Shown: positions 17,515 through 26,215 of the stretch, one piece after another
Layout: each line of letters starts with the position of its first letter
How positions within the stretch are numbered: the first letter of the stretch is position 1
Source: Roseovarius nubinhibens ISM
Lineage (GTDB): Bacteria > Pseudomonadota > Alphaproteobacteria > Rhodobacterales > Rhodobacteraceae
Length of the DNA: 64,000 bases
Direction of reading: 5' to 3'
NCBI RefSeq assembly: GCF_000152625.1
Contig: NZ_CH724156.1
Span: 1,062,966 to 1,126,965 of the forward strand
Notes under the pieces: generated by a model
What the model saw: only the letters and a program-made list of their open reading frames with translations
The model's database searches: none
What the model was told of the DNA's origin: nothing
Program-made: the position numbers and the translations under genes

Positions 17515-18843
17515 TTAATTATGGCCAGTCTGAAGCTTGCGCTCCAGGTACATGGAGTAACGGGACATCGAGAAACAGACGATGAAGAACAGGAACGCGA
17601 TGAACGCGAAGAGTTCCCAATAGATACCGTTCCACGCGGTGTCCGCCCGGATGGCGTTGCTCAGTCCGATGACGTCGAAGAGACCGATGATCGACACAAG
17701 GGTGGTGTCCTTGAAGATGCCGATGAAGGTGCTCACGATGCCGGGGATCGAGATTTTCAACGCCTGTGGCATGATGATGAGGCGCTGCGCCTGCCAGTAG
17801 TTGAGGCCGAGACTGTCGGCGCCCTCATACTGGCCCTTGGGCAGGGCCGCGAGACCACCCCGGATCACCTCGGCCATATAGGCCGCGGCAAACAGGGTCA
17901 TCATGATCATCACGCGCAGGATGATGTCGAAATTCGTGCCGGGCGGCAGAAAGAGGTTCAGCAGAAGCGACGCCACAAAGAGCAGCGTGATCAGCGGAAC
18001 GCCCCGGATGAATTCGATGAAGCCGACGCAGATCGCTTTGACCAGCAGCAGGTCGGACTGACGGCCAAGCGCCAGCACGATGCCGATGGGAAGCGAACAG
18101 CCGATGGCCACGATGCCGAGCAGGATCGCCAGCATGAAGCCGCCGAACTTGCGGCTCTGCACCGCCTCGATGCCGATGGGCATGAGGTCTGTCAGCGCCC
18201 CGGTGATCAGGCCGGAGAGGCCGAACCACCAGATCACCGGCAGCAGCACCGCCGCGATGATCGCCACCAAAGAGCCCGCGATAGGTTCGAGGATCTTGTA
18301 GGCGTAGTAGCCGATGACAAAGCCCAGTGCCGCCGCGATCGGCCCCCAGATCGACCCGCCCCATAGGAGCCAGGGCATCACGAAGGGATAGAGCGCGGTG
18401 ACGATGAGCATCTTGCGCGGCAATTGTTCAGAGAACAGCACCGGCGCCATGGCCACCAAGGTCAGCACGAAGGCGAGGTTCACCCGCCAGTAGAGGTGAT
18501 CGGGGTAGAACCCGTAGAGCAGCTGTAGCCAGCGCTCCTTGACCACGCCCCAGCAGGCATGACCGTGGGTGTCGCCCCAGGTGGCGTTCATGATCTCGCG
18601 GCACTCGTTGAGCGACCCCGCGTTCCACACCGACTGAAACAGCCAGGGCAGCAGCCCGGACATCACATAGGCGATGAAGAGAAGCGCGATCACCGTCAGG
18701 ATCGAGTTGGCGACGCTGGAGAACAGGTTCTTGCGCAGCCAGCCGACGAAACCGATGGTCGTGGCCGGCGGCTCTTGTTCGGGCAGCATGTCTGTCCGGA
18801 CAAAGGCGATGGCGCGGGCTGCTTCGGAATGTGTATCGCTCAT
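17515..18843 (-). CDS. aapM: General L-amino acid ABC transporter permease AapM/BztC
   Basis: The protein has 442 residues, the long form typical of AapM/BztC. The HisM/GlnP-like permease core is in the C-terminal half, with the EAA loop around EVIRGGLAALPKGQYEGADSLGL. Several membrane helices precede it, with a large inserted region containing two cysteines (NECREIMN and HGHACWG). It pairs with AapQ to form the heterodimeric channel. Only one base separates the aapQ stop from this ATG, so the two are likely translationally coupled. Confidence 0.94.
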   Translation of the reverse strand: MSDTHSEAARAIAFVRTDMLPEQEPPATTIGFVGWLRKNLFSSVANSILTVIALLFIAYVMSGLLPWLFQSVWNAGSLNECREIMNATWGDTHGHACWGVVKERWLQLLYGFYPDHLYWRVNLAFVLTLVAMAPVLFSEQLPRKMLIVTALYPFVMPWLLWGGSIWGPIAAALGFVIGYYAYKILEPIAGSLVAIIAAVLLPVIWWFGLSGLITGALTDLMPIGIEAVQSRKFGGFMLAILLGIVAIGCSLPIGIVLALGRQSDLLLVKAICVGFIEFIRGVPLITLLFVASLLLNLFLPPGTNFDIILRVMIMMTLFAAAYMAEVIRGGLAALPKGQYEGADSLGLNYWQAQRLIIMPQALKISIPGIVSTFIGIFKDTTLVSIIGLFDVIGLSNAIRADTAWNGIYWELFAFIAFLFFIVCFSMSRYSMYLERKLQTGHN

Positions 18844-18844
18844 A

Positions 18845-20113
18845 TTACCGCTCCACCAATTTAACGCGCGAGTTGTACCAGTTCATCACCGCCGAAATGG
18901 AGAGCGAGATGATCAGGTAAGCCAGCATCAGCATGAGAACCGATTCGAGCTCGCGCCCGGTCTGGTTCATGGTGATCCCGCCAAGCGTCCCGGTGATGTC
19001 CATGTAGCCCACGGCAATCGCCAGCGACGAGTTCTTGGTCAGGTTGAGGTAGTTCGAGATCAGCGGCGGGATGATCACCCGCAGCGCCTGTGGCAGGACC
19101 ACGAGGCTCATGATCCGCTTGGGCCGCAGACCCAGCGCACCGGCGGCTTCGGTCTGGCCGTGGCTGATGGCGAGGATACCGGCGCGGACGATCTCGGCGA
19201 TGAAGGCCGCCGTATAGAGCGACAGGGCCAGCCAGAGCGCGGTCAGCGAGTTGCGCAGATGGGTGCCGCCCTGGAAGTTGAAGCCCTTCAGCTCGGGATA
19301 GCCGAGGTGAAAGCCCAGCGCGATGAGCAGCACGATCAGCGGCACGAAGAAGATGCCGAGATTGACATGCCATGTGGTGGGCCGCAGGCCGGTGCTGTTC
19401 TGGATCGCGGTGGCGCGGGCGTTGACCTTCTTGATGGCGAAGATGCTCGCGATGATCACCAGCACGATGGCCAGCAGATCGAGCGACAGGTCCATCCGGA
19501 GCGGGCTATCGCCGAGCAGATGCACGTCGCCAAGCGACCGCGAAAACAGCGGCTCGGGGATATAGACACCGCGGTTGGTGACGGCGACCGAGTCAAAGAA
19601 GCTCATGCTTGCGGTGGCGTTGTCGCCCCGGAAATCCTTTGGACTTGGCAGGCTTTCGATGAGCACCGCCATGGCGAGCACGATCCAGAGCAGGACCGGC
19701 ACGTTGCGGAAGACTTCCACATAGACGGCCATGATCTTGGCCACGAGCCAGTTCTTGCTCAGCCTGAGAACCCCCACGAAGACCCCGAGGATCGTCGCGG
19801 CGATACAGCCCAGAAAGGCCACCAGAAGCGTGTTTGTGAGGCCGATAAAGGCGGCGCGCAGATGGGTGTCGCGGTTGTTATAGTCGAGCAGGCGCTGGTT
19901 GATGTCATATTGCGCCGGTTCGAGCAGGAAACCGAATTGAACCGGTTTGCCAAGGGTTTGCAGGTTGGTGATCGTGTTGCTGATCAGCCATGCCCCGAAA
20001 AGCATGAAACCGAGCAGGGCAACGGCCTGTATGGTGAAAGATCGATACCGCGTATCGTAGATCAGCATAGACAGGCGGAACGACTCCCGAGCAGGGTCGG
20101 TCATTGCAGTCAT
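18845..20113 (-). CDS. aapQ: General L-amino acid ABC transporter permease AapQ/BztB
   Basis: The protein has 422 residues. The N-terminal transmembrane helix (SFTIQAVALLGFMLFGAWL) is followed by a periplasmic segment and a permease core whose EAA loop reads EIVRAGILAISHGQTEAAGALGL. The length and arrangement match AapQ/BztB. The start is at 20113 with an alternative ATG three codons downstream. The gap of 124 bases from aapJ contains a stem-loop with a T-tract, a typical device giving more binding protein than permease. Confidence 0.94.
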   Translation of the reverse strand: MTAMTDPARESFRLSMLIYDTRYRSFTIQAVALLGFMLFGAWLISNTITNLQTLGKPVQFGFLLEPAQYDINQRLLDYNNRDTHLRAAFIGLTNTLLVAFLGCIAATILGVFVGVLRLSKNWLVAKIMAVYVEVFRNVPVLLWIVLAMAVLIESLPSPKDFRGDNATASMSFFDSVAVTNRGVYIPEPLFSRSLGDVHLLGDSPLRMDLSLDLLAIVLVIIASIFAIKKVNARATAIQNSTGLRPTTWHVNLGIFFVPLIVLLIALGFHLGYPELKGFNFQGGTHLRNSLTALWLALSLYTAAFIAEIVRAGILAISHGQTEAAGALGLRPKRIMSLVVLPQALRVIIPPLISNYLNLTKNSSLAIAVGYMDITGTLGGITMNQTGRELESVLMLMLAYLIISLSISAVMNWYNSRVKLVER

Positions 20114-20203
20114 ATGGAGTATCCCCGTGTTCCGGCCCGGTTGTTATTGTGTCGCGTTTACGCAGCGAATGGGTCCGGTTTTTTATTGGTACTGAGCGCA
20201 AAA

Positions 20204-20225
20204 GGGCGCGACCGTGGCCGCGCCC
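20204..20225 (-). terminator. Attenuating stem-loop between aapJ and aapQ
   Basis: GGGCGCG and CGCGCCC pair around an 8-base middle that can itself form CC-GT-GG. On the minus strand it is followed by TTTTG. It lies 13 bases after the aapJ stop, before aapQ. I read it as a partial terminator or mRNA-stabilising hairpin that raises aapJ expression over the permeases. Confidence 0.65.
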
Positions 20226-20237
20226 TTCGCAAGGAAC

Positions 20238-21257
20238 TTAGCGGAACGGCGGCGAGTAGAGCAGGCCACCATCGGTCCACTGGGCGTTCAGACCACGCGC
20301 CAGACCGACCGGCGAATTCTCACCGATGTTCTTCTCGAAGAGTTCGCCGTAGTTGCCACCGGCTTGAACGGCTTTGACAGCCCAGTCAGCGTCGAGGCCG
20401 AGCATTTCACCCAGGTTGCCCTCGGTGCCCAGCAGGCGGTTGACTTCGGGATTGTCGCCAGCTGCGGCCGACAGTTCGCCGATGTTGGCGCTGGTGATGC
20501 CCAGCTCTTCGGCGGCGATCAGCGCGTTCAGCGTCCAGCGGACAACATCGCCCCATTCGTCATCGCCGTGACGGACCAGCGGGCCGAGCGGCTCTTTCGA
20601 GATGATTTCGGGCAGAACGACGTGATCTGCGGGGTTTTCGAACGAGGCGCGCGTGGCGGCGAGGCCCGACGCGTCCGTGGTGTAGGTGTCGCAGGCACCA
20701 GCAAGATACTGCTGCTGACCTTCGGCGTTGGTTTCGATCGGCACCGGCTCATAGCTGATGTTGTTGGCGCGGAAGAAGTCCGCGAGGTTCAGCTCGGTGG
20801 TGGTGCCGGTCTGGATGCAGACGGTGGCGCCATCGAGTTCCTTGGCCGAGCTCACGCCCAGTTCTTTCGGAACCATGAAGCCTTGGCCGTTATAGTAGTT
20901 CACGCCGACGAAGGTGAACTTGAGGTCCACGTCGCGCGAGAAGGTCCAGGTGGTGTTACGGGCCAGGACGTCGATTTCGCCCGAAGCCAGTGCAGTGAAG
21001 CGGGTCTTGCCGGTGGTCGGTACGAATTCGACTGCGTCCGGGTCACCCAGAACGGCAGCGGCTACAGCGCGGCAAACGCCAACGTCGAAACCATCCCAAC
21101 GGCCGTTTTCGTCCGGTGCTGCAAAACCGACAAGACCGGTGGTCACGCCACAGTTCAGCTTGCCGCGCGCTTTGACATCGTCAAGCGTACCAGCAGCTGC
21201 AGCGCCAGCCGCCAGGCCGGCGACAGTCAGCGCGCCAAGAAATACGGATTTTTTCAT
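20238..21257 (-). CDS. aapJ: General L-amino acid ABC transporter substrate-binding protein AapJ/BztA
   Basis: The protein has 339 residues. A Sec signal peptide, MKKSVFLGALTVAGLAAGAA, is cleaved near AAAAG. The mature part begins TLDDVKARGKLNCGVTTGLVGFA, followed by the family segments GFDVGVCRAVAAAVLGD and VLARNTTWTFSRD. It binds broad-specificity L-amino acids in the periplasm and delivers them to AapQMP. The frame is open 42 codons further upstream, but the ATG at 21257 has GAAGAGGT in front and starts the signal peptide. It is the first and probably most highly expressed gene of the operon. Confidence 0.96.
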   Translation of the reverse strand: MKKSVFLGALTVAGLAAGAAAAGTLDDVKARGKLNCGVTTGLVGFAAPDENGRWDGFDVGVCRAVAAAVLGDPDAVEFVPTTGKTRFTALASGEIDVLARNTTWTFSRDVDLKFTFVGVNYYNGQGFMVPKELGVSSAKELDGATVCIQTGTTTELNLADFFRANNISYEPVPIETNAEGQQQYLAGACDTYTTDASGLAATRASFENPADHVVLPEIISKEPLGPLVRHGDDEWGDVVRWTLNALIAAEELGITSANIGELSAAAGDNPEVNRLLGTEGNLGEMLGLDADWAVKAVQAGGNYGELFEKNIGENSPVGLARGLNAQWTDGGLLYSPPFR

Positions 21258-21277
21258 GTTTACCTCTTCCTGATTTT

Positions 21278-21305
21278 CCGCCCTCTCCCAAAGGCGGTTT
21301 TTTTT
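21278..21305 (+). terminator. Terminator-like hairpin on the antisense strand of the aapJ leader
   Basis: On the plus strand CCGCC-(10 bases)-GGCGG is followed by eight T residues. No plus-strand gene ends here. It lies about 20 bases upstream of aapJ, so it also forms a hairpin just ahead of the aapJ ribosome binding site on the sense strand. Confidence 0.4.
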
Positions 21306-21476
21306 CCGACCTGATAGGGCCGGCCGATGTTCAGAAGGGTGGTCCCCTCCGATAGGCGCAAGTTTGGAAGGATTCATCTTCAAAGGTCAAGTACTGCATC
21401 ACCAAAAACAATGATTTACGCCAGCGCTTTACCATAGGGAAACCGGTTTGAACGCGAGGGTTTACGCCCCGCAGGT

Positions 21477-22187
21477 TCAGCGTCGCGAGAGCTGATAGAG
21501 CCGCGCCGCGTGCAGGAATGCCCGCTGTTTTGTGGCTGCCAATTCGCTCGCCTCTTCGTCCTCACCCCATTGTTCTATCTGCCAATCTTCGTCGAGACGC
21601 GACAGGGTCCAGAGGGTTTCGGGCGGGGCAATTCCGCGCTGTGCAGCGAGGCCGAGAACTAGAGAACCGGAGAGGCTCACCAGATCGTGAAGGGCGGTCA
21701 GCGCATAGATGTCCTGCGCCATGACTTCGGCCCGCAAAGCGGCCACGGCCGCCGGGTTCTGGGGCTGATGGACGACCCCCGCCACCGGAACCAGCCGCGC
21801 CGATAGGTCCGATTCGGCCCAGTCGAGATACGGATCCCATGCCGCCGACTGCCGCTCGACCAGCTCGGTCGGGCTGTCGGCGCGGTAGCAGAGCAGGTCG
21901 CTGTCGCCATAGGCGGCAATCATTTCAGCCACTTCATCCTTTTGCACCGCCACCTTGTCGATGGCGGCATTGGCGCTGCGGGTGAAGGGCATGGAGAGCG
22001 GGTTGATCTCTTCGTCCTGCGCCTGCCATTCGGCGGCGACCTCTTGGGCGAGCGCCTCGGTCGGCAGAATCAGCGAGCGTTTCGCCGGGGTGCGCACCGG
22101 GCGGCCATCGAGATGCACGGTGAACCCGTCCTCGGCGCTCTCGACGCTGCTGTCTTTCCAAAACCGTCTGGCTTTCCATTCGCTCAT
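21477..22187 (-). CDS. ATP12-family F1-ATPase assembly chaperone
   Basis: The protein has 236 residues. It matches the ATP12 family, present in mitochondria and alphaproteobacteria and needed to assemble the F1 alpha subunit. Visible family features are WKARRFWKD, the KRSLILPTEALAQEVAAEWQAQ helix, a conserved PLSMPFTRSANAAIDKV and YRADSPTELVERQSAAWDP. ATG 22187 follows GGGGACCGAGAT and overlaps the HAD gene stop (ATGA). It is the last gene of a four-gene coupled operon. Confidence 0.92.
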   Translation of the reverse strand: MSEWKARRFWKDSSVESAEDGFTVHLDGRPVRTPAKRSLILPTEALAQEVAAEWQAQDEEINPLSMPFTRSANAAIDKVAVQKDEVAEMIAAYGDSDLLCYRADSPTELVERQSAAWDPYLDWAESDLSARLVPVAGVVHQPQNPAAVAALRAEVMAQDIYALTALHDLVSLSGSLVLGLAAQRGIAPPETLWTLSRLDEDWQIEQWGEDEEASELAATKQRAFLHAARLYQLSRR

Positions 22188-22870
22188 ATCTCGGTCCCCC
22201 AAAACCCGTTCAGAACCCCCGGCAGATCGTTGAAATCCTCGATCAACGCATTGGCCTGGCTCAGTCTTTCTGCCGGGTGATAGCCCCAGCTCACCGCCAC
22301 CGACCGCACCCCGGCGGCCTGGGCCATTTCCATGTCAAAGACCGTATCACCCACCATCACCGCCTCGTCCGGGGCGACGCCCGTCTCGGACAGCGCCGCG
22401 AGGATCATCGCCGGATGCGGCTTGGACGGGTGGTGATCCGCGACCTGCTGGGTCACGAAGAAATGCCGCATGTCATGGCCTTCGAGCAGCTTGTCGAGGC
22501 CGCGCCGCGATTTGCCGGTGGCCACGCCGAGCAGGATCTCGGGCACCGCGTGCAGCCGGTCGAGCATCTCGCGCGCGCCGGGATAGAAGGGCGAGCTCTG
22601 CGCCGCGCCGACCTTGGCGCGCAGCGCCACATAGGCGTCCTTGTACCATTCGACCATGTTGAGGCGCAGGGCCGAGGGCGCGCCCATTGCGAGCCTCTCG
22701 AACGCCTCGGGCAGCGACAGGCCGACGATGCCGAGCACCTCGTCGCGGGCCGGCACTGGCAGCTCGGCCCGGTCGAACGCCTGCCCCATGGCGGCGAGAA
22801 TATCCATCTGGCTGTCGACGAGCGTGCCATCCACGTCGAAGATCACCAGCCGCAGGGGGGCGTCGCTCAT
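22184..22870 (-). CDS. HAD-superfamily hydrolase (phosphoglycolate-phosphatase-like)
   Basis: The protein has 228 residues. HAD motif I is FDVDGTLVDSQ (Asp nucleophile), motif II is the GVATGKSRRGL region, and motifs III/IV are HPAMILAAL and VMVGDTVFDMEMA. The alpha-helical cap insertion after motif I places it with Gph/PGMB-type enzymes. The exact phosphorylated substrate is unknown. Its ATG at 22870 overlaps the stop of the pseudouridine synthase, and its stop overlaps the start of the ATP12 chaperone, both by four bases. Confidence 0.9.
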   Translation of the reverse strand: MSDAPLRLVIFDVDGTLVDSQMDILAAMGQAFDRAELPVPARDEVLGIVGLSLPEAFERLAMGAPSALRLNMVEWYKDAYVALRAKVGAAQSSPFYPGAREMLDRLHAVPEILLGVATGKSRRGLDKLLEGHDMRHFFVTQQVADHHPSKPHPAMILAALSETGVAPDEAVMVGDTVFDMEMAQAAGVRSVAVSWGYHPAERLSQANALIEDFNDLPGVLNGFWGTEI

Positions 22871-23925
22871 TCCTGTTCCTCGAACGGGTCTTCGGGCACA
22901 TCGGCGGCGCGCCACTGGAACAGATCCCAGGTGCGGGCCATGTGATCGGGCAGCGGCGCGGTCAGGTGCAGCCGCGCGCCGGTGGCCGGGTGCCGGATGG
23001 TGAGCGAGCGGGCATGGAGATGCAGCTTGCGGCTGACATCGCCACCGAGCTGGGCGCCCCAGCCATCGCCGAGGTTCTCCTGCCCCGAGCCACCGTATTT
23101 GCCGTCGCCGACGATCGGATGGCCCAGCTCGGCCATATGGGCGCGCAGCTGATGGGTGCGGCCGGTGACCGGCACCAGCGCCATCCAGGCGGTGCGCTGG
23201 CCCGCGTTCTCAAGCACGGCATAATCGCTCGTGGCGTGTTTCGCGCCGGGGGTGTTATCGACCTCGCGCGGGTGGATGCAGAGCATCTTTTCGCCCTCGC
23301 CGCCCTTGCCATGGCCCGGCGCCTTGACCAGCCCGTATTTCACCGTGCCCATGCGCGGCAGCGGCACGCCTGCGACGGCGGCCCAGTAGATCTTGCGCGT
23401 GTTGCGGTGGCGGAAAGCGGCAGTGAGATCGGCGGCCATCTGGCGGGTGCGGGCGAGGATCAGAACACCCGAGGTGTCCTTGTCGAGCCGGTGCACCAGC
23501 CGAGGCTTTTCGTCGAGATCAAAGCGCAGCGCCTCGGCCAGCCCATCGACATGGCGGGTCTGTTTCGAGCCACCCTGCACCGGCAGGCCCGGCGGCTTGT
23601 TCAACGCGATGATGTGATCGTCGCGGTAGATCACCGCGGCCCGGATCATCGCCGCATCCTCATCGCTCACCCGCGAGCGGGGACGGGGCGGCGCGGCCTT
23701 GTCTTCGCTGTCGTCGGGGGCGGGGATCGGCGGGATGCGCACGCTCTGGCCGACCTGCAGCCGATGCGAGGATTTGACCCGCCCGCCATCGACGCGCAGC
23801 TCGCCCTTGCGGCACATCTTTTCGATGCGGCCCTGGCCGAGATGCGGAAACAGCCGCCGCAGCCAGCGGTCGAGCCGTTGATCGGCATCCGCCGGGGTGA
23901 TTTCCAATGTCTGTACGCCGCTCAT
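22867..23925 (-). CDS. RluA-family pseudouridine synthase (RluC/D-like)
   Basis: The protein has 352 residues. An N-terminal S4 RNA-binding domain (ADQRLDRWLRRLFPHLGQGRIEKMCRKGELRVDG, about 13-60) precedes the catalytic domain with the RluA signature HRLDKDTSGVLILART, whose Asp is the nucleophile. VTGRTHQLRAHMAELGHPIVGD follows. The S4 domain points to RluC or RluD type modification of 23S rRNA. ATG 23925 overlaps the crcB stop by four bases. The frame is open upstream, but the preceding residues are the antisense of crcB sequence. Confidence 0.93.
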   Translation of the reverse strand: MSGVQTLEITPADADQRLDRWLRRLFPHLGQGRIEKMCRKGELRVDGGRVKSSHRLQVGQSVRIPPIPAPDDSEDKAAPPRPRSRVSDEDAAMIRAAVIYRDDHIIALNKPPGLPVQGGSKQTRHVDGLAEALRFDLDEKPRLVHRLDKDTSGVLILARTRQMAADLTAAFRHRNTRKIYWAAVAGVPLPRMGTVKYGLVKAPGHGKGGEGEKMLCIHPREVDNTPGAKHATSDYAVLENAGQRTAWMALVPVTGRTHQLRAHMAELGHPIVGDGKYGGSGQENLGDGWGAQLGGDVSRKLHLHARSLTIRHPATGARLHLTAPLPDHMARTWDLFQWRAADVPEDPFEEQE

Positions 23926-24302
23926 GCCCAGAGCCCCCGTGCCAATGCTACACCCAGGCCCATCGCGGCCAGTGACAGAACCACCGACAAGGCCACGTAA
24001 AGAAAGGCCGAGCCCAATTGCCCCCGCTCGAACAGCGTCAGCGTCTCGAGCGAAAAGGCCGAAAACGTGGTGAACCCGCCCAGAAGACCGGTCATCACGA
24101 AGAGGTTCCATTGCTCATACCCGCGCAGAAAGGCGAAGATCACGAACAGCCCCATCAGGAAGGAGCCGAGCACGTTGACCGTGAGGATTGCCACGGGAAA
24201 GCTCGGCCATGGCACGAGACGCGTCAGGGCAAGCCCTGTTCCGAACCGAAGCGCGGCTCCGATGGCGCCGCCCAATGCGACCTGAAGAAATGACATGATC
24301 AT
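23922..24302 (-). CDS. crcB: Fluoride exporter CrcB/Fluc
   Basis: The protein has 126 residues with four hydrophobic helices, the size of a Fluc subunit. Conserved stretches are GGAIGAALRFGTG, NVLGSFLMG and GLLGGFTTFSAFSLET, which contain the Asn, Phe-box and Thr/Ser fluoride-track residues. It works as a dual-topology dimer exporting fluoride. A second ATG two codons later (24296) is equally possible. I looked for a fluoride riboswitch in the 170 bases upstream and did not find its conserved sequence. Confidence 0.93.
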   Translation of the reverse strand: MIMSFLQVALGGAIGAALRFGTGLALTRLVPWPSFPVAILTVNVLGSFLMGLFVIFAFLRGYEQWNLFVMTGLLGGFTTFSAFSLETLTLFERGQLGSAFLYVALSVVLSLAAMGLGVALARGLWA

Positions 24303-24411
24303 GGCCGCGTCTGTCGCTTGCAGGCCTCGGTTTGTCAAGCAAAGCAAGGGGGCGGTGGCGACAATAGGGCCGGGAATCCGGGGAAAGAGCCGCGAAACCC
24401 GGTGCCGAGGC

Positions 24412-24440
24412 TTGACAGAGGGGCGTCGCGGCGGTGATAG
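24412..24440 (+). promoter_or_regulatory. Possible promoter for the glycerate kinase gene
   Basis: TTGACA at 24412-24417 is a perfect -35 hexamer. A 17-base spacer leads to TGATAG (24435-24440), a weak -10. The coding start is at 24476. Confidence 0.4.
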
Positions 24441-24475
24441 CGCTAAAGGTAGCCGCAATTCATGGACCTCTGCCG

Positions 24476-25753
24476 ATGACCCAGCCCCTGCCCGATGACG
24501 CCCCGGCGCTCCTGCGCCGTCTCTTTGATCGCGCCGTCGAAGTGGCCGACCCGATGCAGAGCCTCGCCGCCGCGCTGCCGGAAAAACCGCAAGGGCGGGT
24601 GGTGGTGATCGGCGCCGGCAAGGCCTCGGCGCGGATGGCCGAGGCGGTCGAGGCGGCCTGGGGGCCATGCGAGGGGCTGGTGATCACCCGCTATGGCTAT
24701 GCCCGGCCCTGTCAGGGGATCGAGATCGTCGAGGCCGCCCATCCGGTGCCCGATGCGGCGGGACAGGCGGCCACGGCAAGGATGCTCGACCTGGTGGCGG
24801 GGCTCGGGCCCGAGGATATGGTGCTGGCGCTGATTTCCGGCGGGGCCTCGGCCCTCTTGGTGCAGCCTGCGGGCGATATCACCCTCGCGGAAAAACAGGC
24901 GGTGAACGCAGGGCTCTTGGCCAGTGGTGCGCCCATCGGACAGATGAACGTGCTGCGCAAACATCTCAGCCGGGTCAAGGGCGGCCAGCTGGCGGCGGCG
25001 GCGCATCCGGCGCGGATGGTGGCGTTGTTGATTTCGGATGTGCCGGGCGATGATCCGGCGCTTATCGGGTCGGGGCCGACCGTGGGCGATGCGAGCACCC
25101 ATGAGGAGGCGCGCGCCATTGCCGAGCGCTGGGCGCTCGACCTGCCGCAGAGCGTAGCCGAGGTGCTGTCACGCCCCTCCGGCGTGGTTCACCCGGACGA
25201 TCCGCGCCTCGAGACGGTCGAGAATGTCATCTATGCCGCGCCGTCGCAGTCGCTCGCGGCCGCGTCCGAGCGCGCCCGCGCGGCGGGCTATGTGCCGGTG
25301 CTGTTGGGCGATGCGCTCGAAGGCGAGGCCCGCGATGTGGCCCGCGATCAGGCTGCTTTGGCGCTGGCCGAACAGCGCAAGCTGCGCCCCGGAGACGCGC
25401 CTCGGCTGCTGCTCTCGGGCGGGGAACTCACGGTGACCCGGCGCGGCGATGGGGTCGGCGGGCCCAATGCCGAATTTGCGCTGGCTCTCGCGCTGGCCCT
25501 AGAGGAGGCCGAAGGGATCCATGCCATTGCCTGTGACACGGATGGGGTCGATGGCGCGGCAGAGGTGGCGGGCGCGGTGATCGGGCCTGAGACGCTGGGC
25601 CTCGCGCAAAAGGCCGGGCGCGACCCGCAAGAGGCGCTCGACCGCAATGACGCACATGGGTTTTTCGCGGCGATCGACCGTCAGGTTGTGCCCGGTCCGA
25701 CCCTGACGAATGTCAATGATTTCAGGGCGATTGCCGTCTTCCCCATCGGTTGA
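24476..25753 (+). CDS. Glycerate 2-kinase (GckA/TtuD family, MOFRL domain)
   Basis: The protein has 425 residues. The N-terminal kinase domain includes VVVIGAGKASARMAEAVE, LALISGGASALL and LRKHLSRVKGGQLAAAAHPA. The C-terminal MOFRL domain has LLLSGGELTVT, GGPNAEFALALAL and ACDTDGVDGAAEVAGAVI. These enzymes phosphorylate D-glycerate to 2-phosphoglycerate, feeding glyoxylate, serine or tartrate degradation into central metabolism. ATG 24476 is preferred to the ATG at 24434 because the family begins close to PDDAPALLRRLFDRAVE. The gene stands alone, divergent from crcB. Confidence 0.92.
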   Translation: MTQPLPDDAPALLRRLFDRAVEVADPMQSLAAALPEKPQGRVVVIGAGKASARMAEAVEAAWGPCEGLVITRYGYARPCQGIEIVEAAHPVPDAAGQAATARMLDLVAGLGPEDMVLALISGGASALLVQPAGDITLAEKQAVNAGLLASGAPIGQMNVLRKHLSRVKGGQLAAAAHPARMVALLISDVPGDDPALIGSGPTVGDASTHEEARAIAERWALDLPQSVAEVLSRPSGVVHPDDPRLETVENVIYAAPSQSLAAASERARAAGYVPVLLGDALEGEARDVARDQAALALAEQRKLRPGDAPRLLLSGGELTVTRRGDGVGGPNAEFALALALALEEAEGIHAIACDTDGVDGAAEVAGAVIGPETLGLAQKAGRDPQEALDRNDAHGFFAAIDRQVVPGPTLTNVNDFRAIAVFPIG

Positions 25754-25840
25754 GTCGACTTTTTCGACAATTCATGCTGAAATACACGGCCCCGCCTTTG
25801 CCAGGGCGGGCTGTGTCATGTTGTTGAAAGGGTATGCTGT

Positions 25841-26215
25841 ATGTTTCGCAGATATTTCATGGCTGGCTGTGCGCTGCTGCTGGCGGGTGCGTCGGCCGGG
25901 GCCAGTGAAACCGCTCTGAACGGGCAAGAGGTCTATCAGCTGTTGCGGGGCAACACCGCCTCTGGCCTCTGGCAGGGCACCCCCTATAAATCCTACTTCG
26001 ACCCCAATGGCGCGACGCTCTATATGCCGCAGACAGGCGAGCCGGCCCTTGGCAAATGGCGGATCAACCCGGACACCGGCCAATATGAAAGCTGGTGGGA
26101 ACATGTCGGCTGGACGAGCTACACCGTGGTCCGCACCGCCACCGGCCTCGCCTGGGTGCATGAGGGGCAAAACCACGCCTTTACCATCGAATCCGGGCGT
26201 CAGCTCTCTTGGTGA
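25841..26215 (+). CDS. Small exported protein, DUF995-like
   Basis: The protein has 124 residues. A signal peptide (MFRRYFMAGCALLLAGASAGA) is followed by a mature part of about 100 residues rich in Trp, Tyr and Gly. The pattern LNGQEVYQLLRGNTASG...YKSYFDPNGATLYM...GKWRINPDTGQYESWWEHVGW resembles the DUF995 group of small periplasmic proteins. I do not know its function. AAGGG lies before the ATG. Its last 16 bases overlap the 3' end of convergent rsmD. Confidence 0.75.
   Translation: MFRRYFMAGCALLLAGASAGASETALNGQEVYQLLRGNTASGLWQGTPYKSYFDPNGATLYMPQTGEPALGKWRINPDTGQYESWWEHVGWTSYTVVRTATGLAWVHEGQNHAFTIESGRQLSW

Noticed and set aside
24303..24475. Fluoride riboswitch upstream of crcB
   Set aside because: I read the minus-strand leader and did not find the conserved core of the crcB motif.
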